Positions 34,401 to 39,002 of a DNA stretch of 39,002 nucleotides are shown here, one piece after another. Within the stretch, counting starts at the first letter, position 1; the number at the start of each line of letters is the position of its first letter. The DNA comes from an uncultured Bacteroidales bacterium. Lineage in GTDB: Bacteria > Bacteroidota > Bacteroidia > Bacteroidales > P3. Both the position numbers and the translations under genes were made by a program. The notes beneath the pieces are model-generated. The model ran no database searches and was not told the origin of the DNA. It worked only from the letters and a program-made list of their open reading frames with translations. The stretch is from assembly GCA_937884485.1 (NCBI GenBank), contig CALGCG010000073.1, positions 1-39,002 of the forward strand, given 5' to 3'.

Positions 34401-34968
34401 GGTTAGCATCGGTGAGCGCAAGTGCATTGGGCAACGAAGAATAAGCATTCATAAACTCATCGTTCACAACCGGACGCTCGGTGCCGATGATGTGGGCGGC
34501 AGGATTCATCACAGGGCTGTAGACACCTTCCACGGCTGCCGAAAGCAGAGGGGCAGCGGAGAAGTATCCCGTGTCGAGAGTCGAACGGGTCGAAGAGCCA
34601 AGCACATAGCAACGGCCGTTGCCGTCCTTGGCAACGATGATGGCGTTGGCATAGGTAAGGCTGTCGACCGTGGCAGTGGCAAGGTAGTAGCCATTGTCCT
34701 GCAGGCTCGCCAGCAGCACCGTAGTGTCGGCGCAGTTGTCGCCCTTCAGCTGCAGGGCGGAACCCGTCCACTCATCCATCAGGTGAGCCGAATCGACAAA
34801 ATAGTTTTGTCCGGGAGCAGCAGCATAAGCGATGACCTTACTCAGCGACGCACGGTCGAGAGTATGCACCTGGACATTGAGCTGCACATTCTGCTGTGCT
34901 CTCAATCCCGTGCCGGGCATCACCGAGGCTATCAGCGCTCCCAGCAAGAAAAGTGTAGTTTTCTTCAT
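31456..34968 (-). CDS. Large cell-surface protein with InlB-type and YDG-like repeats and T9SS type A sorting domain
   Basis: The 1170-residue protein has a signal peptide (MKKTTLFLLGALIASV, cleavage after LRA) and an N-terminal half rich in short beta repeats suggestive of a parallel beta-helix (for example NRGTLTLSRFNASP, NEGVVSVRNGVVNQIKG). At least one Listeria-Bacteroides (InlB B/Flg_new) repeat follows (VLNGGTVADG, then RPGYTFIGWNP). Next come YDG/MBG-like modules (ITATYTDDDSNPVDA; VKLYDGNNTAEV; VELTGADVDNYVLASN) and an Ig-like tail. From about residue 1102 (YPNPAVDVVNVTIE) to the C-terminal VARVIKY it carries a type A sorting domain for T9SS export and surface attachment. An adhesin-like role is inferred. 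Confidence 0.9.
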   Translation of the reverse strand: MKKTTLFLLGALIASVMPGTGLRAQQNVQLNVQVHTLDRASLSKVIAYAAAPGQNYFVDSAHLMDEWTGSALQLKGDNCADTTVLLASLQDNGYYLATATVDSLTYANAIIVAKDGNGRCYVLGSSTRSTLDTGYFSAAPLLSAAVEGVYSPVMNPAAHIIGTERPVVNDEFMNAYSSLPNALALTDANRVLYFVDTIRLSAPVSITVPMTINQQTFPVVSSYAAADQALVNVGNTMVSWVGTGNPDDFVLPAESGDIFNVNRGTLTLSRFNASPVARAVVVRNGASVTILNSVLASVSDSAVLVLNDSASAVVSTLNVTSANFSRFDKNATGILTVYDSTANATPALIGADAYYRTANGYRKYHRTLSYAAAHAIDSTVFLARNTVGGTTDSIFNQAKIDLNGNAIMGSLCIAHNEGVVSVRNGVVNQIKGADGATGAFTVQTLDSVGAFVPNSLHATIFDGRFKFINPLTGADVTIYGGKYDDDVKAYLPHRYALVDNTDADAASFRYKVVPGYLVTLKNFNGREPNAAFTGATDTVLVVNTANNRIVPAPSRPAYVGADTIYSTYYINPEYTTPWNFLNDSLTSDTTLYARWYYTTASDGHFKVFHYRQDLDGNYPLTMCDSVDGYAPLNQALVVNANTYAGFTADFASQTIDNFTSDTDIVFYYERNSYVLTYVLNGGTVADGVPTSASFLYGDTVDYPTVTRPGYTFIGWNPNIITMPAYATSTYALYSRNSYPVSWSHADTTVVYNGEAVADITATYTDDDSNPVDALLTIVDANGDTVSEARKVGVYTFIADPVDENYLLVGNTTTLTIVPDTVDVNGIVVTEVKLYDGNNTAEVVNMGVPTPVYGNDDLSLITTATYDNADTGSNKTITAHVELTGADVDNYVLASNSVVVTTSGAIVSPIDIDESQADEGIAVDADGYCSGDNSSVQFFLTSGNPNQYKLVYDSAAHAEGFVDVDWSNIATAGNIDLVIPTNAKYGTYSATLTLRNGAYPQFESAAIPVSFVVNVSRNYTMPIFNDVISIVDTCNCIDHSSVKWYHNGTYVGDGPYYQEEGGLTGTYHVTMVMNGNSVRTCEQDDMNTIVPEAENVQASVSTYPNPAVDVVNVTIENSYNNSHSLRVMNVMGVTLVDTTFEGESTTVDFSRFGAGSYTVSVDGIVARVIKY

Positions 34969-35045
34969 GTTGTTTTAATTTATTTATTACTTTAATCTTA
35001 TAATTTGCATTTCATAACGACAGCGGAGCCTAAACCCACGCACCG

Positions 35046-35071
35046 AAGGGTCGACCGCATGGTCAACCCCT
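35046..35071 (-). terminator. Hairpin downstream of the coiled-coil lipoprotein gene (no T run)
   Basis: An 11-bp stem with two G-U pairs (35046-35056 with 35061-35071) and loop GCAT. It lies 40 bp past the lipoprotein stop and 78 bp before the surface-protein start. Without a T tract it is more likely an attenuating or processing hairpin than a full terminator. Confidence 0.45.
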
Positions 35072-35110
35072 CGGGGCGTAATGATGGCGCTGTCTGTTCT
35101 TTCCCTACCC

Positions 35111-35983
35111 TTACTTGGTAGAAATCACCAGATAGTCCGTGTATTTCCAGAACTGTGCGGGATTGAGGATGCGCAGGTAAGCGGTGACGCTGCTGTTCTC
35201 CTCGTCAGCCACGAGTTCGTAGCTGTTTTCAGGATGCTGGGAGATGACGGTGGCTTTCTTGCGATTGACGGTGATGGTGGTCACCTTGGTGCGGTCGATC
35301 TCAGTGAAGCTCTCGGTGTTCATGTCGGCCACAGTGCCCTGCTTACGACCGATACCGATAAATCCGCCGCTCTTGGTCACAATGCCGGCCTCTTTCAGCT
35401 CGCTGTAGGAACCCACCACGAAATAGGCGCGGTTGGCATCGGCCATCTGCTGGGCGATGTACTGGTCCTTCTCCTGGTTGGAAGCCGTGAGCTCGGTGAC
35501 GTTCTTGTTCAGACCCTTGATGACAACCTTGTTGTTCTCAAGCTCGGTGAGCAGCTCGGCAATCTGAGCCTCCTGGGCGGCGCTGCGCTCCTCGAGGCGG
35601 GTGATGTAGGCCTGGAGGTCGCCGTTCTTGCGCGAGAGCGAGCTCACGCGGCTGTTCAGCTGGGCGATTTTCTCCTTGTTGGCAGCCATCATGGACTCGA
35701 TGGAGTTCATCTGCTCGGAGATTTCCTTCTTGCGGTCATAGGAGCCTTCGGTGTTGTTGCGGCGAAGTTCCTGAACGTTGGAGTACTTGGAATTGATCAT
35801 CGACAGGTTGTCCTCAATCTCGTTCAGCATGGAGAACAGTCCGTCAATCTCCGAATCCTTGGCATCGACCACGCCCATAAGCGAGTCGATAGTTTTCTTG
35901 GAAGAGTCAAGCTCCTTCTGATTGCACGACACAATGCTCATTGTGGCGGCAAAAAGGCCAATGGCCAAAAAGATCTTCTTCAT
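35111..35983 (-). CDS. Coiled-coil lipoprotein
   Basis: The 290-residue protein has a lipoprotein signal (lipobox SIVSC, Cys20), a long heptad-type coiled coil (about 25-180; for example KKTIDSLMGVVDAKDSEIDG and LNSRVSSLSRKNGDLQAYI), and a globular C-terminal domain of about 100 residues beginning AYFVVGSYSELKEAGIV. The domain order resembles Bacteroidales lipoproteins sometimes annotated as Cbp1-type collagen-binding adhesins, but I cannot confirm that homology and the function is open. It precedes the T9SS protein gene on the same strand. Its upstream gap has a TTTTTACCCAAATC stretch but no clear TAnnTTTG promoter. Confidence 0.84.
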   Translation of the reverse strand: MKKIFLAIGLFAATMSIVSCNQKELDSSKKTIDSLMGVVDAKDSEIDGLFSMLNEIEDNLSMINSKYSNVQELRRNNTEGSYDRKKEISEQMNSIESMMAANKEKIAQLNSRVSSLSRKNGDLQAYITRLEERSAAQEAQIAELLTELENNKVVIKGLNKNVTELTASNQEKDQYIAQQMADANRAYFVVGSYSELKEAGIVTKSGGFIGIGRKQGTVADMNTESFTEIDRTKVTTITVNRKKATVISQHPENSYELVADEENSSVTAYLRILNPAQFWKYTDYLVISTK

Positions 35984-36178
35984 TGTTTTTATTATTTAAT
36001 TTGTTTTTCCAATTCTTTTTTAAACTTTTTACCCAAATCGTGGTAGCATAATAACGGCGACCATTCACTATTATTGCACGGAAAAACAAAAAAATATGTT
36101 AAAGATTGTTAAAGAGTATTATTGCAAAACAATAAAACTAAACAATTCGCAACACATTGATTTCCAGTCACGTTATCC

Positions 36179-36264
36179 TATCATCTTCTTCCCATCTTCT
36201 TACCCTCTTCTTCCCCTCCTCCTACCCTCACCCTCCATGGAAGAAGATGGTAGGCAGATGATAG
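36179..36264. repeat. Purine/pyrimidine-rich dispersed intergenic element, copy B
   Basis: The 26 bases 36179-36204 are the exact reverse complement of 6803-6828, with weaker similarity over the next 25 bp. Within the copy, CCATCTTCTTACC-type sequence on the left faces GGAAGAAGATGG (36239-36250) on the right, so the element can fold on itself. The rest of the 337-bp gap (35984-36320) is AT-rich, holds the terminator below, and shows no gene. Confidence 0.82.
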
Positions 36265-36265
36265 A

Positions 36266-36296
36266 AAGCGGAGACGCCCCAGGGGCGTCTCCGCTT
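36266..36296 (-). terminator. Strong hairpin downstream of the composite T9SS gene
   Basis: A 15-bp inverted repeat (36266-36280 with 36282-36296), effectively a 13-bp stem with loop CCAGG. Read on the minus strand it is followed by TTTCTATC, a modest T tract, 25 bp after the stop at 36321. Confidence 0.75.
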
Positions 36297-36320
36297 GATA
36301 AACGATACGATGTGCGGCGC

Positions 36321-38819
36321 TTAGCGCTTCACAATCTTGACGACCGAACCTTCGGCGCGGAGCATATACACTCCGGCGGCATAGGTGCCGAGGTCGATGA
36401 TGTTGCGGCCCTGCTGCAGGGTGAGGGTCGTCAGCTGGCGGCCGGCCTGGTCGTAGAGAACGGCCGAGGTCTGGCGGTTGACGCTGACGTTGACGCGGTC
36501 GGCCGTGGGGTTGGGCCACACAGACTCGACTGCCAAGCCGGCAACCTCTATGCCGATGGGCTGCGGGGCCACATACTCGTTGAACACGGCGACGCCCGTC
36601 AGGTCGAAGCCGCTGCTGGCGAAGGGCGTGGGCCACGGGTCGTTGATGATGTGGCCGAAGGCGTCGTAGCTGGCATAGCGGGGATCGATGCTGCCGACGA
36701 CGTCGACAATGCGGACATAGACAATGCTGTCGAGATTGATGCCGGTGCTGTCGCGAAGTTCGTCGAGGTCGAACGGCGTGCCGTAGCCTATCTTGTATTT
36801 ACCGGCCAGGTTGTTGATGTTGGTCGGGTCGGTGGCGCCGGCGTTGCCAAGCTGGGTCTCGGTCTGGGTAAGGCAGGTGGCGGGGAAGCGCACGAAACGC
36901 TCGCCGTCACTGCTCACCTCCACAAAGGCCAGTTCGAGGGTGTTGTCGCCGAAGCCGTTCTCGAAGACGGCAAAGTCGGGACCGTCGCCATTGCGCACAG
37001 GCACGGCAAAGGTGACGAGGGCCGAGCCGCCGTCGCCGAGGCTGACAGCGTCCATGGTGTTGCTCATCGTGGCCATGCCGACGGCATTGGTGTCGCTGCC
37101 GTAGGAAGCCAGGTCGCCGTCGGGATTGGCGATGTTCTGAGGTCCGCGGGTAAGCTCGACGCCTGTGGCCCAGGCCACGATGGCGCTGCTGTCGGCGGCG
37201 ATGGCGTTGCAGCCTTCAGTGCCCACGGCGCCGCAGAAGGGGCCATGTTCGGGTTCGACCGGGCCGGGAGTGCCGCCCGTGGTGTCGGGCACGGTGACGG
37301 GATGGATGGTCATGGGGTATACATAGTTGTAGTTCCAGTATCCGCCGTAGTCCTCAACCCAGGTGCTGTCGACAAGGACACCCGTCGTTGCGTCGGCCCA
37401 CTTCTCCAGGTCGCCGTCGCTGAGCACCTGGCCCAGGCCGCCGTCCATCACTCCGTTGTTGGTGCTGCTCCACCAGCTCGTGGGGGTGCCGCGCAGCGTG
37501 TCGGTCATGCCGGCGGCGGTGTCGATGTAGAGTATGTCGCCCAGGCCGAAGGAGCCAGGCAGGTAGGTGAAGCGGGGGTCGACGGCGGCGATGTCGTCCA
37601 TCATGTTCTGCACCGTCGCGGTGCCGTCGAAGCGGTAGCCCCAGGCCAGTGCCGTGTCGGCCCAGTTGACAGCCAGCACCACCTCGTTGGCTCCCGTGCC
37701 CACCCAGAAGAGTATGTCGCTGGCGGCAATGACGGCCTCGACAGGGGCGGGGGGAGCGACGGTGTCGGCCGGATTGTTGACAGGCTGGACAGGGGTGGTC
37801 CACACCACGCCGCTGGGATACCATGAGCCGTAGAACTCGACGGAGTCATAACCCACACCATAGGCCGACTCGCCAATCTTGAGGAAGGAGCCGTCGGAGA
37901 GGGTGCTCGTCCAGCCGGCATTGCCGTTGCCGTCAAGGACAAACTGGAGGTAGTTGCCACTCATTGCCGTCTGGAACTGCAGATGGGTGTTGGTGAGAGA
38001 GTCGTCATAGAGGATATTGCTGATGGCCTGCGCATCGTTCACCGAGAGGCGGGCGTCGCCATTGACCAGTGCGTTGACGGCATTGGCGACCGTGGGAGCA
38101 CCGTTGAAGTGCAGACCCCATGCCAGCGCGGTGTCGGGGCTGCCCCAGTTGATGGCAATGACGGCGGAGTTGTCTCCCGTGCCCACCCAGTACCTGATAT
38201 CGTCGGCAGCAATGGTGGCGTCGACAGGCATCAGCATATAGGTGGAGGGGACGATGGCGGTGTTCCAAGGGTCGGCGGCCAGGTCGCTCATCACGACAAC
38301 CATACCGCCTTCGAGGTCATAGTCCTCCAGCAGCTCCGTACCGTCGGCACGCACACCGTTGACCTTGAAGTTGATCTCGGCGGCAGTAAGCAGCATGGGG
38401 TATTCCTTGTAGCGCTCGGTGGTGAGCAGAATGATGTTGTTACTACCTTCCAACATATAGAATGGATGGTCTTTATCTACTTCACAGAGTGATACCGTGG
38501 TCTTGCCGTTTTCCATCTTGGCCACAAAGCGCCAACGCTTGCCCTCGCTTTCCAGACGACGGCGGCGTTCTTCGAAATCGGCATCCAGTGTCGGTAGGTT
38601 CTTCCAGAAGTCGTCCAACGAACCGTCAAAGAACTCTTGCGGGATGAAGAGGTGCTTCTCCACATCTTCCTGCTCGCTGCGATGTGCGACGCGAAGCTCG
38701 ATCACTTGCTTGTCAAATACTTTGCGCTGCTCACGGAGGTCATTCAGCTTTGCTTCCAGTTGCTTTTTAAGAGCAACTTTCTGCTGCAACTGTATGAGGT
38801 CATTATCATAATTTGTCAT
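36321..38819 (-). CDS. Composite protein: coiled-coil N-terminus + homoserine dehydrogenase fragment + T9SS-sorted surface protein
   Basis: One uninterrupted frame of 832 codons contains three unrelated parts. Residues 1-55 are a charged coiled coil (MTNYDNDLIQLQQKVALKKQ...) of the cytosolic type encoded after DUF975 genes. Residues about 49-142 match the C-terminal catalytic region of ThrA/homoserine dehydrogenase (PQEFFDGSLDDFW, DADFEERRRRLESEGKRWRF, DHPFYMLEGSNNI, LTTERYKEYPM) and stop before its final GYGAG segment. From about 143 on it is a surface protein: two copies of a YWVGTG...INW/AVNW domain (about 190-335 and 365-520), an AVFENGFGDN domain (about 545-745), and a T9SS type A sorting domain (VWPNPTADRVNVSV, 767-832). 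There is no signal peptide, so as written the T9SS part could not be exported. This may be a real fusion or an assembly join. Confidence 0.75.
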   Translation of the reverse strand: MTNYDNDLIQLQQKVALKKQLEAKLNDLREQRKVFDKQVIELRVAHRSEQEDVEKHLFIPQEFFDGSLDDFWKNLPTLDADFEERRRRLESEGKRWRFVAKMENGKTTVSLCEVDKDHPFYMLEGSNNIILLTTERYKEYPMLLTAAEINFKVNGVRADGTELLEDYDLEGGMVVVMSDLAADPWNTAIVPSTYMLMPVDATIAADDIRYWVGTGDNSAVIAINWGSPDTALAWGLHFNGAPTVANAVNALVNGDARLSVNDAQAISNILYDDSLTNTHLQFQTAMSGNYLQFVLDGNGNAGWTSTLSDGSFLKIGESAYGVGYDSVEFYGSWYPSGVVWTTPVQPVNNPADTVAPPAPVEAVIAASDILFWVGTGANEVVLAVNWADTALAWGYRFDGTATVQNMMDDIAAVDPRFTYLPGSFGLGDILYIDTAAGMTDTLRGTPTSWWSSTNNGVMDGGLGQVLSDGDLEKWADATTGVLVDSTWVEDYGGYWNYNYVYPMTIHPVTVPDTTGGTPGPVEPEHGPFCGAVGTEGCNAIAADSSAIVAWATGVELTRGPQNIANPDGDLASYGSDTNAVGMATMSNTMDAVSLGDGGSALVTFAVPVRNGDGPDFAVFENGFGDNTLELAFVEVSSDGERFVRFPATCLTQTETQLGNAGATDPTNINNLAGKYKIGYGTPFDLDELRDSTGINLDSIVYVRIVDVVGSIDPRYASYDAFGHIINDPWPTPFASSGFDLTGVAVFNEYVAPQPIGIEVAGLAVESVWPNPTADRVNVSVNRQTSAVLYDQAGRQLTTLTLQQGRNIIDLGTYAAGVYMLRAEGSVVKIVKR

Positions 38820-39002
38820 ACGCTACCTCCCGCAGATGGCTCATAGGGGGCATCGTTAGGAGTGATGATTCGCTCTGTTCCAGATACTTCACGGTAGAAG
38901 GCTGCGGTTGCTGCCTGCTTGTAGGGGGTAATCCAAAGGCCTCCGATACCAAAGGTCAGCAGCGCGCTGAGGATATCCCAGCCGATGAAGCTGATCTGTA
39001 CG
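38816..39002 (-). CDS. DUF975-family integral membrane protein, C-terminal part (5' end outside window)
   Basis: The frame is open from the window edge to TGA at 38816-38818 and encodes about 62 residues. The segment ISFIGWDILSALLTFGIGGL, followed by WITPYKQAATAAFYREVSG, is typical of the last membrane helix and following amphipathic segment of DUF975 proteins. These are multi-pass membrane proteins of unknown function. A short Pro/Gly-rich tail ends the protein. Its stop overlaps the ATG of the next gene (ATGA), the arrangement expected for the DUF975 plus coiled-coil pair, so the left edge of the composite gene is in its natural context. Confidence 0.78.
   Translation of the reverse strand, partial: VQISFIGWDILSALLTFGIGGLWITPYKQAATAAFYREVSGTERIITPNDAPYEPSAGGSV

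Noticed and set aside
31444..34995. 1183-codon open frame on the plus strand, antisense to the T9SS surface protein
   Set aside because: It is an antisense shadow: the real gene has a signal peptide, recognisable domains and a sorting domain, and the antisense product is a biased His/Asp/Val/Gly-rich sequence without any recognisable fold. Rare use of TTA, CTA and TCA codons in the real gene explains the lack of stops.
36024..36040. Third TTTCACCC-type operator upstream of the coiled-coil lipoprotein
   Set aside because: The sequence TTTTTACCCAAATC is only a partial match and occurs once, without the 20-bp repeat that defines the other two sites.
35984..36170. Promoter for the coiled-coil lipoprotein gene
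   Set aside because: Several AT-rich stretches resemble parts of TAnnTTTG (for example TATTGTTTTG on the minus strand), but none has correct spacing, so no promoter is called.

Overview
The window reads as a stretch of chromosome from an uncultured-type, gut or rumen-like member of the Bacteroidales (Bacteroidota). Four things support this. Promoters carry the Bacteroidota -7 element TAnnTTTG with an upstream TTTG (for example before the acyl-CoA ligase, tRNA-Gln, trkA and the sulfatase-like gene). There is a PorT-like type IX secretion (T9SS) protein and two proteins with T9SS type A C-terminal sorting domains. OmpA-family proteins and a membrane-bound LytTR regulator are present. Shine-Dalgarno sequences are mostly absent. 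Genes are GC-rich and intergenic regions are AT-rich. I do not assign a genus.

Layout. 1-2.0 kb: end of etfA and an acyl-CoA dehydrogenase, closed by a strong terminator. 2.2-6.7 kb (minus): K+ uptake operon trkA-trkH-trkH with two different TrkH paralogues; an octanucleotide repeat fills the trkA-trkH spacer. 7.0-10.2 kb: FtsE-like ATPase, OmpA-family lipoprotein, FemAB/GNAT-like transferase and rlmH, the last three translationally coupled. 10.2-11.5 kb (minus): a small conserved protein and a four-helix membrane LytTR regulator. 11.7-15.1 kb: fatty-acid synthesis operon fabH-fabF-fabZ-fabG, divergent from the LytTR gene across a spacer with three direct repeats at exactly 20-bp period. 15.2-16.1 kb (minus): an orphan tyrosine recombinase. 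16.3-21.2 kb: nitroreductase, long-chain acyl-CoA ligase, Wza-like export lipoprotein, nucleotidyltransferase-fold protein and tRNA-Gln(UUG). 21.3-23.1 kb: asparaginase and PorT-like protein. 23.0-24.6 kb (minus): FAD-dependent oxidoreductase. 24.8-25.0 kb: a long imperfect palindrome built of 11-bp units. 25.1-29.1 kb: LTA-synthase-type sulfatase-fold membrane enzyme and uvrB. 29.2-36.0 kb (minus): envelope cluster with an OmpA protein carrying an Ala-rich repeat region, a large T9SS surface protein and a coiled-coil lipoprotein. 36.3-39.0 kb (minus): a T9SS-type protein whose N-terminus is a composite of two unrelated cytoplasmic proteins, then the end of a DUF975 membrane protein.

Functional themes are envelope and lipid biology (fab operon, acyl-CoA ligase, acyl-CoA dehydrogenase/ETF, sulfatase, OmpA proteins, T9SS) plus K+ homeostasis. 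The most interesting signals are: (i) TTTCACCC direct repeats at identical 20-bp spacing in front of both the LytTR/fab pair and the FAD-oxidoreductase/sulfatase pair, suggesting a small envelope-lipid regulon; (ii) a three-part in-frame chimera at the right end (coiled-coil protein, homoserine dehydrogenase fragment, T9SS protein), which is either a real fusion or an assembly join; (iii) several short repeats placed exactly at translation starts (trkH, porT); and (iv) two families of palindromic or purine-rich intergenic elements.
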